From Metopolophium dirhodum (lineage: Eukaryota > Arthropoda > Insecta > Hemiptera > Aphididae), in contig NC_083565.1 of the NCBI RefSeq assembly GCF_019925205.1, positions 8,909,001 to 8,973,000 of the forward strand: a stretch of DNA of 64,000 bases, written 5' to 3'. This document shows positions 13,080 through 26,659 of the stretch, in pieces. Below the pieces are notes generated by a model. The model saw only the letters and a program-made list of their open reading frames with translations, did no database searches and was not told where the DNA came from. Within the stretch, counting starts at the first letter, position 1. Each line of letters opens with the position of its first letter. Made by a program: the position numbers and the translations under genes.

Positions 13080-16000
13080 AATACTGCAGCAAAAAATACC
13101 TGCAATGTCAATATAATATTTTCGTATCGGACAAATAATAATGTATTTGACATTTTCAAATAAAACCCATACGTTTTAGGCAGATTGTGCATTTATTGAT
13201 TAAAATAAATAACCAACGTTTTTTTTCCATATTATGTCATTTTTGTGGAAGTTGCCCTCCCGCCTCACAAAACTTTGTCCGATCGGTTTGAAAATTTTTT
13301 CTTAAAACTAATTGAAAAATACCAATACGGAGGGCGACGTAGGCTCCCAATTTCCAAAAATGTTACAATAATATTGTTTGACTGCAACAATTAAAATAAA
13401 TATTAAATAATAATTTGTAGAAAAACATCATTGGCCCATCTTTCGAATTGCAAAAAGTTTATAGAGAGCTAGGAAAAAAAAATTAAAATTCACTAAAATA
13501 AAAAAAATGTATTTGTAAATATTCTGAAAACTAATTTGTAATTAACTATTTGCAATCTATTTTCCAAGTTTGGGCACATTATGTTTCGAATCGATCGGTA
13601 ATGCCGGAGGGTCAACTTTACGGTCATTATTATGTCAACGCTTCTATAATAATGTCTCTGCCGTCGAGGTCTATTTTTGTTCTTACTTATTCAAAGCAAT
13701 TACTTGAAATATGCAAATCTGACATTATAAAAATAAATACATTTTCTGTTATCCTCAATAGGACATTACGTTTAGTCATTTAAACGCATACTCATATAAT
13801 ATAGTTTATACGTTTTAATAATGTATAACTGTACCGTACTAACTTGCTCAATATTCATAATATAACAAGCCCACAAGGTAGTGCAGTGTTGTCAGCAACA
13901 GTAATAACATCATAATATAATTGGATTCATGGGCGGGCGATATTGACTGACAACATAATTAATAATACGACAAAAATAAAAACTGATTATAATTTAAAAT
14001 TGTTGGAATATATTTTGTTCCAGTATTTTCTTTTTCTAGATGTCATGATTTGCAGTAACAAGCAACATTTTATTTGAGTTCAATCGGTTATCGTCACTCT
14101 ACAAAAAGTGCTGATATTGTAGTAGTTTAGTAGACCACTGGAACGGGTGTGCTTAGGGATAGCTGAAAACACTGATATAACATTCGGTATGAATCTGAAA
14201 AAAAAGCCATCGAACAGCAGGCCGATCTAGGTTTATTTATAGATGTAAACTTTTTGGTTATACAGAGAGAACAATTGCATTCTTCGCCGTTTGCGCAGTG
14301 CTTCTTACACGCCGCTGGGAAATTCGAAAAATAACTCATATTATGTACAATCAATATATTTATTTTAAACCTATGGATGTGATGCACGAAACGCAAGAAA
14401 TTTTTTATCACGCATCATAATGTATATAACATTGTATAGTGCACAGTTGTACGCTCAACAGGACAATAGCTCCCTACAGGATCCAAAAGTAGAAAAAAAA
14501 ATATCTCGCCGATCGATATAACTACCGTCGTGTTAACTTTATCCAAATCAAACAGACTAGACGTATTATAGGTATACCAATACTAAGAAGAACAAACATA
14601 TTACTACGTTGAATATCGTATATAATATATTAAACAGAATAATAACGCTATAAATACAGTGTCAGACAAAACGTATTACCGACGGGATATTATATTAAAT
14701 ATTAATATTGACTACAAAACACCGTCGGACACATGCAGGTTCGAGCATTCACAATCGGAAATATTACGAAATTCACTAAAGAATATTTTACATAAGTGAT
14801 AGGTATGATAGACAACACGAATATAGGCATAAGATATTATGTGTATTATATTGAGTATTGTCGTATTGATGCTCTATTGCTCTAATCGGGTCCATAAACA
14901 CTCAATTTACTATCTATATATATATTACAAAGGTATGTTGTTATGTTAAAAATTTAAAAACGCATAGAATATTACGAAAGTTGGTTCCAACATCAAGTAC
15001 CTAGCAGATTAATAGTTTGACGATTTCAAATTATTTACAATCTAGTTTACTATATTTAATTATTAAGAGGACGTCACGCGGGCATTTGTATTTTCGTCTT
15101 ACAAACGTAGGTACAACGCGGCAAATTGCACGGTCACAATGACACATTTTACTTCGTAATTTCTAAAAAAAGAGTGCATTTACCTTTATAATAGTAAAAA
15201 TTACCATTTTTAAACTGTACGTTTTTAACTTAGGTACTTACTTATAAATAATAATATCAATAAAATCCTCCAAGACGACCTAGATAATATTCTTACCTTT
15301 AAATTTTATAGGATATAAATTCACTCAAGTTTTAGAAATTACAGAGTAAAATATACTATTGTGAACGTAACATTTTCCATGTTGTACGTTTGTAAGTGTA
15401 GTTTAAACTACTTAAGAAGACTTACAATGATAGTTTTATAATATTTAGGTAACCTGTTTTTTTTTAAATTTATATATTTAAAATGTTTAACTTGATATAA
15501 ATAGTTTTAATTTTAGTATAGAATCAATCACATCGTGTTTTAGAAGTATAGTCTATACCAAAAATAGTACCTACAATTACAATCGTGATATTTTTTAATA
15601 GTCTTATTGTTAGAATTTGGACTATCGAGAAAATTACCTCAGCCAATCATTTTTTATAGTCAAATCAAGTTTATAAAAATGTATGAACATTTTGAATTTA
15701 ACTGCTTAAATCATGGTGCATTATATTTATTATTCGTGTAACAGATTTCAAATGTATTTTGTGTAACGTAATTGTAATTTTGTATATTATTATGTATACA
15801 TATAATATTTAGTAATTATTACTTCTTGGTAAAATGTCAAATAATCTAAAGTTGAACCCAGTTCATCGAAGTATTGGAACTTATTTTAATATTATATATC
15901 ATAAGTTTTGGAAATTTTAAATCATTTATTTAAGAACTTTAAATTTGAAAAACGATTTTAATAACTTTGTTCTGTTCAAAAACGTTGGCGATAGTTTATC

Positions 16001-17970
16001 ATTTTCTTTTAAATTTAAAATAAAAAGAGCATCACTTTTTGCAAAAGTCATATTTATTATATATTAATTATATTATAAAGCATGGCTATACCTACGCATA
16101 TAATATATAATAAAACGGATGAAATCACACAAAACTTTTAAACAACATTCGAAATTGAATCTCCAACTCGGGATTAACTATTTAATGCAATTTCAATTTC
16201 CTCGCGAATTCAGACCGACGCCATTGTTTAACCGCCTTAATGATATCAATGTCAAATTTCGATGAGTTAATTAAACTTAAATATAAATTACAGACGCGTA
16301 TTAATTAGGTAGTAAAATTATTTACATCCCACTGACCATGTTAAGTTATCTGATTATATTTTTAGTATAGTGCAAGTGTTTACGTTTTTATGTCCATACT
16401 GTATTTATATTTTATTTATGTATAACCATAAAGTGCAAACATATAAAATATTTATTTTTTTTAATTCATCCGAGATTGAATAAAATATCGAAGTTCAAAA
16501 GTTGAAATCTATAAAATATTAAGACTCTATTAGGGCCTGCAGTTGCAAAGTTCGTTGGTACCTTTCGCACCGCTTAAAGCTTAAGAATTGTATCGGATCA
16601 AATCCCTGTAAAAATCAAAACCAAACTCCGTACATAAATAACTACGTGTGATTTTCGTAGCAATTTGTTTTCCGTCTGAACACCTCTGTTCGTGGTTTCG
16701 ATATAAGCTACGCTGGAAATCGGCACTCGTCAAATTCTGTAGCTAAATACACCGTACAATTGATATTGTTCAATTTACTGTTTCCGAAAACCTTTGTTCT
16801 ATTATATTATTATAATAGAGATTTTTACTAAAACCTATTGGAAACACATTAATAATTGAAGCGGGTTTATAATGTTTTGCTGTAGCTAGCAGTTCAAACG
16901 TCACGTACAGATTCTATCATTATTTTGTAACACAGATTTACATCGAACTCTCTATTCCACACTTTTTCACAATCGTGCCCATACGCGAGTGCAGTATTTT
17001 TTAATTATTATTAATTTATTAGTCATTCATAGAGTGATTCATTACTATACAATTATTATTATGGTTACGTTAAAACTAAATTACCATGGTATTTATTCGA
17101 ATCGAGTTCATAATTCCAAATCGATTTTATTGTAGTTAATTACTACTTGCTTTAAGTTCAAAGTGGATTTTAATGTTAGTCTTTATCTGGTATATGAGAG
17201 TGTGCTTAAGTGCACTAAAATCGATTTGCATGTAATTACTGGAGCAAATATAACGTTATGTTGTAATCAACATTCAACAAAATATAATATTAATTATATA
17301 ACGACGAGAAGTTAATAATGATACGTAAATTATTAATTCGGCTGATAAATAGTTAATTTATTATAGCTGATTTAAATTTGAAATAATATATGTATTTAAT
17401 ACGATATCTAACGTAGTTGGGTAGTAATTATTATTAATAAGACAACTGCTGTTGTTTCTTACCTATTTCTATATTTCATTGAAACTAAATATGGTTTTGT
17501 TTATTTCTTGTATCCTAAAAAATGTTTAATACTGTTTGCGTTTGCTTAAATAAAACGTCTTATTAGATCGAAGTCGTAAATGTAGGTAGGTATCTCTATC
17601 GAGTCCTAACCTAACATTTATTTTTACTACGCACTGAATGACATTCTAGTACTTAAACTCATATTCCAATCAATATACGGGCCGGAATAAAATACGGAAA
17701 GACATAAAATACCACGGTTTATATGCATTTCGGGCAACACCAGTGGGATAGTCCCTGCGCACATCAGAAGACGTGTCTCATCAGCTGTTAATAAAACTCC
17801 TTGTGTGCACTAGAGACCGGAAACCGTGATCGTAAAAATCTAAAACCCACCACTATAATACATATATTGGCTGAGCGAATAAATTCGAGAACACTATTGT
17901 CGGATAAAATAAAATCCTTGTAAATATAAGATTTTATTTTTTCAAGACTACAAAAGGTTTGTTTACTTTT
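13080..17970. other. Noncoding stretch upstream of the membrane-protein gene
   Basis: This lies to the left of the first recognised coding exon. It probably contains a promoter and a noncoding leader exon, because the exon at 17975 starts at a splice acceptor, but I cannot place them. Segments at 14120-14450, 16540-16780 and 17690-17830 are less AT-rich. A minus-strand frame at 14127-14411 is Cys-rich (CKKHC, CNCSLC) but has no gene context. Confidence 0.5.
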
Positions 17971-17974
17971 GCAG

Positions 17975-18036
17975 ATGACGCTGAGCTGGAAGATTGGACG
18001 CAGTATTTTTCCAACAATATACAATGCCACGTAACC
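17975..18036 (+). other. 5' leader part of exon with signal peptide
   Basis: The acceptor GTTTACTTTTGCAG ends at 17974. The 62 nt to the start codon at 18037 contain an out-of-frame upstream ATG at 17975 (19 codons, stopping at TAA) and a three-codon upstream ORF starting at 18024. Both would be expected to dampen translation of the main ORF. The frame of the main ORF is also open back through the whole exon (residues such as AELEDWTQYF), so an earlier start in an upstream exon cannot be excluded. In that case the hydrophobic segment would be internal rather than a signal peptide. Confidence 0.55.
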
Positions 18037-18100
18037 ATGAAGCCCTTACCGTTCATGATCCATGTACTGCTGATACTGATATTCATAACCGTAAATAATT
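18037..18100 (+). CDS. Small secreted/membrane protein gene, exon 1: signal peptide
   Basis: This is the first coding exon of a 139-residue protein encoded by three exons (18037-18100, 28421-28630, 41056-41201). The start context AACCATGA has A at -3. Residues 1-21 form a classic signal peptide: a short n-region MKPLPFMIH, then the hydrophobic core VLLILIFITV (residues 10-19), then Asn-Asn. The donor GTACGT at 18101 leaves one T (phase 1), which joins AT of the next exon to make Tyr22. The completed protein is a predicted type I membrane protein, with its N-terminus outside, one helix near residues 96-115 and a short cytosolic tail. I do not recognise the family. Exons 2 and 3 fit each other strongly. 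Assignment of this exon rests on phase match, strand, the acceptor/donor pair and the biological sense of a signal peptide before an ectodomain. Confidence 0.62.
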
Positions 18101-19631
18101 GTACGTCAACCGTATTCCATTTTAAATGAACAACGATATTATGATCACGCAAACTTCATATTATATCATACGCTATAATTTACATATTATAGTAACGATT
18201 ATAATATTATAGTAAGATAAAAATAGAAACGCCGTAGTTTGCCTTAGCTACTCGCTGTAAAAAGTTTTTTTTTTTCTTATACATGATTATTATATTATAT
18301 CGCGCAATATAGTTCACGATAACTTAACCTAGGCACATCATTTTAAATCATAAATTTAGATTTGCGTTCCAGACATCTACCGAGGATTGTGATCGGTAGT
18401 TCCGAAATGTCTTAAATGGATTTCGGTTGTGATTTTTATTTGAGTATTTTATAGCTTTCAAAAATAATTTGTTAAAGTTTTTAACTATTGTAAACAAACT
18501 CAAATAAAATATTAGGACTATGTTTCGTCAAAACTTTTGTATTCAAACTATTTAAAATTAATACCTACCAATTTAACTTTGGTTTTTATACGTTGCATTT
18601 CACATTTTTTTTGTACTATTATTATACCTGGGTATTAAACTGTCGTAAATGTTATAAGTGATATTCCATTCAAAAAATAGGACAGGAAAATTATGTTTTA
18701 TAAGTTTATAAGTATCCCAGTGGGAACCAATTCAGAATTCAGATGAAGTCATATATTATTATAATGCATAATGCAACCTTCCACATCTTCTATACTACTG
18801 TGGTATAGGTTATAGGTATAGGTTATATACTACATATTGTATGCTGTACATGAATATAATATGACAATATATTTATAATTATTAAAAATACATTTACAAC
18901 ACGTATTTCAGGACTCCATTTCGTATAAAGTCTTCAATTTATTATATTAGTTAATATTTTGTCCTAAAAAAGAATATCTTATAATAATTAAAATCGGAAA
19001 TTTGTATTTAACCCGCTTCATTTTAATTCATAAATCATAAAATGTAGATATTACAGCAGTACTTATACCACTATCTGATGTTGTAATATATTAATTAATC
19101 TGTAGGTACCACATAATATAATGTTTTTGAATAAATATCAGTGACTTATTTATGTTGGCTTAAATTGTAATGTCGGAATACATAATTTATCGTATTTGTG
19201 GTTAAGAATAATATATACGTTTCTTTGTTATACAATTATTATTTAAGTTTTTTTGATTCATTGAATGTACTTTTCAAATCCTCGAGGAAAACAGTAGAAT
19301 TACGTGTGCGTAAATAATATCCGGTCTTAAAAGTTTAATTTCTATTTAAATATTTAACATGAAACTAAAAACTCGACTCGACGAGTCGCATAGGTATAAC
19401 TCGGTTATATTTGTTTTAATTTGCCGTAAGTCGTAGCAATCACATTTACCGTTAAATATAAATATATAACAATAGTTTTGCACTTATAATATAATAGTAA
19501 AAATGTACTTATTATTGTGTATTTAGAACGTATACACGAACGGTCTTAATAACTACATACAATCTGCATATTATTATTGTACAGATGATGTCGATTGAAA
19601 AATATTTCAACAAAACTACGGGATCGCAAAG

Positions 19632-20130
19632 TTGATGCCTACAACAGAGGTCGTATATAGGCGTGCGTACCGATGCTGCATATATGTACCAATGTTTTGG
19701 TTAGGTATACCCTACCTACCTGCCCCGATAGTTTCGAAAACGATATTGCCGCTGTCCGCTCTTAACGATAATTTATACGCCGCGTATACCGGAAGAGCGT
19801 ACGGTGGTGGTAGCGGTTGGTTTTGCTGTTGGCTAGGTATACGTACAATAACTTTCCCATTCCCCCCGGTTCTTCCAATTTCTGTAACTGTTATTGCAAA
19901 ATAACCACCACCTTCATATTTGTTGCCGAGTTCCATACGGCCTCCCCTATTCTTGCGAATTGAAATCCGACCGGTAAATTTCCCATTAGATATGCATTAC
20001 ACTACTACCACAGTAACGGGAATCCCGTGAATATTTTATCAGTAAACCGATAAAAGCAAAGATAAATAGAACGGAACGAGAGACACAGGGAAACAACAGC
20101 AAAAATAACCCGACTGGAGCGGCCACGGAA
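19632..20130. promoter_or_regulatory. CpG-richer island in intron 1, open on both strands
   Basis: GC content rises clearly over about 500 bases. The minus strand is open from about 19990 to 19702 and reads like coding (for instance KYEGGGYFAITVTEIG, then PPPYALPVYAAYKLSLRADSG). It ends at a plausible minus-strand donor, CAG then GTAGGT, with exon end near 19711. The plus strand is open too, for 90 codons. I cannot tell a minus-strand exon from a GC-rich regulatory or alternative-promoter island. The peptide is not a family I recognise. Confidence 0.3.
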
Positions 20131-22299
20131 AATGTTTAGTACGTAATGTTTTTTTCATTATTAAATTTCAAGATTAAAAAAAAAAAAAAATCTTATTAAT
20201 CTTATATAGCCTAAAAGTGAAGAACTGCTGATACCATAGTTACACAATGATCCCGCTGAAATATTTAGATCATTCTTTCGGATTTTACCGTTTTACCATG
20301 TATTATGAAAATAATCCTCTCCATCGCATCTACTATAAAGTCCTTTTATTACACAGTATTTTATATTCGGTCAAAGAGATATCAAGTCAGCTAGATCATC
20401 TAGCCTAGATGTCTATTTTTAGCAACACATTTTCCTTCGTGCTTTTCTCGCGGACGCCCGTGGTGATTCGACTGTTCAAGAATGACTTACACGTTTATTG
20501 ATTATTATTATCTATCGTCTGAGCTTTTAATAAGATCGGTGTACAGAATATATTATGATATTATAATATAATATCAGTATGCAAAAACTAAAATATTAGG
20601 TATGTTGTATGATAAGAATTGTTTAATATTATCTCAAAAGTGGCAACAAAATATTTATAATAATAATATTAACAAAATAATAATGTACTAACTAGTGAAA
20701 ACTTGAGAATAAACCTCAAACCAAAGTTTTATTGAAGTTGTAAAGTCAAAATAATAGTTACGTTAAAAAAAAAAGTTTGTACGGCCCAGACTAGTCTTGA
20801 TAATTAAGATTGAAATTAAAATCTTATTCTTCCAAAAAAATCAAAAGTGCAAGAGACTTTGGTTATAACAAAGATAGATGAGTATATAAATGTAAAATTT
20901 AATTTCTTTAAACAATGTAATCAGACAAAGCAACAGGAACAAGTATAATTAGTATACATTTATAAATAAAAATAATAAAGTTTTCTATTTTTCTTGAATT
21001 ACCTACAATGCATAAAATAAAACTTATTTAAAAAATGAACCAATGAGATGATTTCGAGTTTGATTACATTTTCAACATTAAACTGAAACTTGCTGAGTTT
21101 AACATATTGTTTAAAACGTATTCAGCTTAATTTGGGAATGACCCAAATATTGGACTGTCTAGAACATATACAAAATTGGCCACAAATCACAATGCATCTT
21201 ATAATTATAAATAACTTACAATAATTTAAAGGATAAGTACTGATGTTCCTGAAAATAATTCCAGCCTAGATATTAGTAAAAAATAAGAATGTTAAAATAA
21301 TGAAAAATGTATTACTTGTTTTAAAAGAAGAGTTGTTATCTATTTTTATCTATAGTAAAAAAATGTTTGCGCGATTCATATAAAAATGAAAAAGGAATTT
21401 ATATAGAAAAAGTCGATGCACTAAATACTTATACTCTTTTAAATCATTCAATTTAATTCACATCCAAAAAAAGCCTTACAAGACCTATTAATTGTGTGAT
21501 GTTTAGACATTTTTTTTTTGGCATCGTGTGGTTATTCTCTAATTTCCTGTTACAATAATTAAATTAAATATAACAATACAATATAATACATTGATCATAG
21601 ATTTAGTATATTATTTAGTTTATAATTATTATAAAATATAAAAATACGTTCATGCAAAGTGTCCTGAAAGATAGAACCACTGTGCTGTTTAAAAAAGAAT
21701 TAATATAATTTGTACTTCAAAAATCCATGAAAAAATAATTTGCTGTAAATAAATTTAATAATTAATTATTTGTTGTGTTTAATTAATTCATAATAGATAA
21801 TAATAAAAAATAAATTTTTTTTTAACTTTCTGTTACAATATAATTAATAATTATTAAATAAAATATAATAATAAAAAATTCATTGATGTAATACATTACG
21901 TAATTTATTTTTATAAATATCATATAACTTATTCTAAATTCTAATAAATAAATTTAAAAATTATACACAATAAAAGATTTGTAATATCCACATTTTACAA
22001 AGAGCTTAATTATACCATTTAAGTCATAATATTTCCGTATGCATAGTCAACTGGCTCTTTTAAAAAAAAAAAAACAAAGTTACTGCCTCATTGCAGATAT
22101 CCTAGGACAATAGGCTCTTTGCAAAACAACTAAATTCTAAAATGACCTACGACATATTATACTTATATCATAATCTATGTGAATTTTTAAAAACATCTAA
22201 TTATCTTATAAAATATATATTTTCGAAAATGTCTATAGTTTTATGAATAATGAGTGACTTGTTAAATCAATCATCCTGTACACCTCCGCCGATATAAGT

Positions 22300-23955
22300 A
22301 TTGTCTAAAGCGTTTTGTCTCGCGTGGTTCTATTTACGCAAAAACATTTCCGGCGTCGTTCTCAACTACGAGCTACCGTGTGACGTTTTGATGAATCGAC
22401 GAGCGTTAGTTTTTGTTTTTTTTTTTTTTTGCATCATCGCAAAAAAAAGCACTGTAAAACTCCATAACGACACTATAGGTACTACCAACGGTCTTTGAAA
22501 ACGAACGGCGCAAAGGGCGTCAATAAGATTTCGACGGAAAATCCTTTTTGCTCGATGAAGGTGTTCACGAAAATCGGACTTCTCTCGAACCATTTCACGA
22601 AAGTCAGACGTGGTATTTATATTACTTATATGAACTGAAATATGCGTTGTCAAGTGAATCTACTACGAGTTTCTGCCACACACCAATACACTATCCATAA
22701 AACGCTTTATATTCATCAAATCAAACATGTATTGGTACGGTACTAATATACTATAACTAATTAACTTATAATAACAAATAAAGTATAGTATAATTTTTAC
22801 CCCATACAATATTATATTATCAGGTGATATTTTAACTACGGGAATACATACTTCATGCGATTGTATATAGCTCCGAGCCTCGAGAGTGGAAAGGATATCG
22901 CGACCGCGGGGTTGAGGGTAGGATAATATTATGTCCGAATACCTTATATACTGTATGCGTATAGTATTACATAGGTATTAATGGATTCGACCCACCGCTG
23001 ACTCTTATACAGTCGTATGCACTTACCGAGGGACGTATCCGACCCGACGAAAGCACATACACAAGCACGCGTAATTGATAATATATACTGGAGCATTTTT
23101 AATAGTCTGTGGTGGTCCTGAGTGCATCGCAGATAACGCCGTTACTATTATCACGATTATTATATACTGTTACTATATTATTATACCTACCCATAGAGTA
23201 TAGAATATCGTTTAACGACAACGTTGGATTTTCGCAGCCCGAAGCCGGACGCGCCGCGGTAGAACGATTTGAATGATACCGACGGTCGCCTGGCATAACC
23301 AGCACCAGGTATATACAATATACCTAAATATTTTATTATACCGCGGTAATGGGATACGTGTGAACGGAAACGCGTGTGAAAACACAAGGGACCGCCGCCG
23401 CCGCCACTATTCTTGCCCGTTGTAGTGGCGTGTCGTCATTGTGACCGTGGTAGGTGCACACAGACACGCACACAATGATGACAACATGTCGTCGCATTAT
23501 CGTGCAAAACGAACGGGCGGACGGATGGCGCGCCGCACACAATGTTAAAGACCATGATTGATGACGTTCAACCGGAAAGCTCCAATGACAAATGACCGTG
23601 GCAGAAATTACAGAATGCCCTGGCGACGACGGGGACGGGGTCAGGTCTTGCTCCTGTGTAATACCGCGGCCGTCGTGTCACCTTGTCCGCCTGCACAGAT
23701 CGTCGCGTCCGCCGTGCACACTTGGAGCGGTATATAATATTAGGTATATGTGAGATTTCGCGGCAGACGTCACGGGATTTGGCCGGACGATATAATACGG
23801 TGCGGGGAGAAAAAAAATAATAATTAATATCCTCTCTCCCGGACGAGTGTGCGGTTAACGACGGCACTCCTCGCGCGATTAACGAATAAAATAATTGCTC
23901 GAACGCTATACTCGTACAGAGCCGCGTTAAAGTTTCACAATGCGTTTTCTGCGTG

Positions 23956-24024
<69 letters not shown>

Positions 24025-24200
24025 TGCGCGCGCCTGTATTTAAGCGACAGATAGAAAACGCGTTAAAGGAAAAGCGATCAGACCATCAAGCGAGGTGTGC
24101 GAGTTTCTATACGTTCCTTATATATAATACTACGCAGGTGGGTACGAAATGTCTGCCAAGAAGGTTTACCGTTTTAAGGCTTATAATGGAGTTGCCCTTC
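22300..24200. promoter_or_regulatory. CpG-rich region in intron 1
   Basis: This is the longest GC-raised block in the window, dense in CpG (clusters such as GCGCCGCGG, CCGCCGCCGCC). Many overlapping ORFs appear on both strands, which is what stop-poor GC-rich DNA gives by chance. None has recognisable domains. Its position suggests an internal promoter or enhancer of the surrounding gene, but no TATA/initiator pair stood out. The (TG)n tract lies at its right end. Confidence 0.3.
23957..24023. repeat. (TG)n microsatellite
   Basis: About 33 uninterrupted TG units, followed by TCTGCGCGCGC. The poly-Cys/Val ORFs that cross it are artefacts of the repeat. Long alternating purine-pyrimidine tracts of this kind can adopt left-handed DNA and are highly length-polymorphic. 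Confidence 0.95.
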
Positions 24201-24362
24201 TGCCGTCTCAGATTAGTAAATCTCTACAAATTGTCCCGTTGTACTATATCGATCAACTTAACGCTGGTTGTAAAGGAACCTATATAGTCATTATATTATT
24301 AAAAGATTTTTGTTTGAAAATCAATCTCTTAAATTGACCATAATAACACACCGTAATTTCAC

Positions 24363-24394
24363 TATATATATATATATATATATAATATATATGT
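24363..24394. repeat. (AT)n microsatellite
   Basis: An alternating AT tract of about 30 bases in intron 1, with one phase break (TATAATAT). Confidence 0.85.
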
Positions 24395-24862
24395 ATAATA
24401 TACCAAAAAAAGGAACTCAAGAAATACTTTTTAAATTACAACGGAATATAGGTACCTAAAATCGTTTAAGGAAAAATCATTATTTTACATTCCAATATGG
24501 CAATATCCAATTTCGTCAAAGTTTTAACTTCAAACAATTAAAAAAAAAAATGTTGATACATATTTTGATACATTTTAACTGGTGTAAGAACAAATTAAAA
24601 TACGTACGTCGTACAACCTAATATTACTTTAAAAATTTTTTACGAAAAAAACAATGTTGTCAACATTAATCGAAAAAAAAAATCGGTAAACTCACTCTGC
24701 TTTTCATTGGTTTTTGAATGTACATCGTTATTGAGTGAGCCACAGTAATATGTGTGTTTCATTTGAATTCAATGATAAGCTATTGCATATAAAAAAGTAA
24801 AAATTTGAGCACATGTCAGCCTCTATTTCTAGAATATTTAAAACTTATCATGCCATTAGTAA

Positions 24863-25871
24863 TCTATATAATAAAAATGAAATGCTGTCCGTCGTTGGTA
24901 ACCACATCACTTGAAAACAGTCGGACCGATTTGTCTCATTTTTTTTTTAAATGTTCGCAATTATAGTCCGAATGAGATTCTTACGAAAAGAAAAATTATA
25001 AAAGTTGCCCACGAAGAAGGGTTTTAAAATTTACGATGTAAATTGAAAATTGTTTATGCCATTTACATATTACAGATTATAACAGTAATAGAAGATAGAA
25101 GTACCTATTTATTTGTATATGAATGGTTGTCATTGGAAACTCGGACAGATTAGGCAAAAACATGCATCAGATCGAAGCGTTTATGGGACAGAATGATGAA
25201 ATTATATCTTAAAACAAATAATGAGAGTTGAATGTATGTTTTGTAACATATATTCTCAAAACTACTTGACCAATTTTGTAAAAATTTCAAACCGTTCTTA
25301 CTTCTTTAGTGATATCAGGAAAGTTTAGAGAGTATAGTTTAAGTCACGTTCGATTTAAACCAAGTGTTATATTATATCCAATCCACCACAGGCAAATGGT
25401 CGACATCGGTCGAATTAGTTTACAAGCTGAGGTACACCACCGCTGATTTACACACGAATTGAGGTACAGTAAACCCGTGATAAACCTTTTAGCACTATAT
25501 TTGACCTATATTTTTTTATTTTTTCACGTGCGAAGTTGGGTTATACAGCTGAAAATGGACGTTGGTTCATTCAGAGTTGATGGACTCGATAACCACGAGA
25601 CAGTTTTCAATAAAAATTAAATCAATAGACCCCTTGAGGTTTGAAGGGTGTTTATAGCTTATTTCTTAAAACCCCTATAGCTAAAGGGTAGCTCACGCAT
25701 GAATTTTTTTCAACTCGCGAAATTTTTTTCGTTTATTAAATGATTGCCATTGGTTTACGTATTATATATTTAATACGATTATATGACTACCTAGAAGAAA
25801 TATAACATAATATAATTTTTTACATAATAGATCAATTATAAAAAGTTAGATTTTAGGCAAGGACAGCTAGT
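24863..25871 (+). mobile_element. Non-autonomous Helitron/Helentron-like element (possibly two nested copies)
   Basis: The left end, TCTATATAATAAAAATGAAA then TGCTGTCCGT, is followed by AACAGTCGGACCGATTTG. This is the characteristic opening of Helentron-type elements in arthropods. The right end, GGCAAGGACAGCTAGT at 25857-25871, resembles their CAGCTAGT terminus. A second internal set lies at about 25235-25300 (TGTATGTTTTG, then AACTACTTGACCAATTTTG), with an end-like GTGCGAAGTTGGG..CAGCT near 25528-25552. This suggests one element inserted beside or into another. There is no Rep/helicase coding, so it is non-autonomous. The family call is from remembered terminal signatures. No target duplication is expected for this class. 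Confidence 0.55.
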
Positions 25872-26659
25872 TAATAATAATTATATTACGTAACTATAGT
25901 AATAGCGTTGTCATTCATTTTTAACTTTTTAGTCAACGATATTATATAACTATATAAGTGAATATTATTAAAAACGTATAACGTACAACTGTACAATGGT
26001 GTGATATAAAATACATAAACTTGATAAATATTAGATTGAAAATTTAATTTTAGAGAAAATAATAATATACATACGTAGTACAAAAAATTTCAAGTTTCTG
26101 CGATTAATATAAATATAATATAATGCATATTTGAATTTCAATAAAATAACTAAAATCGTTAGTTTTTATTTAAATATACTAGGTACTATACTACTATTGC
26201 ACATATATGTATTTTCGATATTTTTAAATAGTCACATACAAGGAACTATCGACTTGAGAGCAATTCCGACTACTTTTTCAAGATTTTTGAAAGACGAACA
26301 AAAATTGGAAAAAACTAATTTTGTTGTAAATTTCATACGTTTAATATAAATAATAAAAGGAGCCAATATACTTTGCTATTTAGCATGTATAGAAAATGAA
26401 AATATAGTGGATTCTTCTTGACGTGGACACGTTGGGACCAAACTATTTTGCCCACATTAAGTGGTTGGCCATAAACTGGTGCCCACATTAGGTGAAGTCC
26501 ACTGTGTAAAATATTATGAACTCTCTTATCATATAGTGACATTACTGACTAAAATATTTCGTGAAAGTTCGAAAAGAGGGTAGTCCTTTATATATTACAA
26601 TAAGAAAAATAAATTTCAACTAGATAAAAATATTGCTTGCACAAAAATGTGATAACTGT

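Noticed and set aside
14127..14411. Cys-rich minus-strand ORF (CKKHC..CNCSLC)
   Set aside because: The cysteines fall in no spacing I can assign to a known fold. A polypyrimidine-AG inside the frame makes an uninterrupted ORF doubtful, and no neighbouring exon was found.
23849..24287. ORFs of poly-Cys/Val (64 and 115 codons)
   Set aside because: They are produced by translating the (TG)n microsatellite.
26394..26510. Possible short transposon with AGTGGATTC/AGTCCACTG ends
   Set aside because: The inverted ends match over too few bases, and no flanking duplication is visible. The GCCCACATTA direct repeat inside is not enough to define an element.
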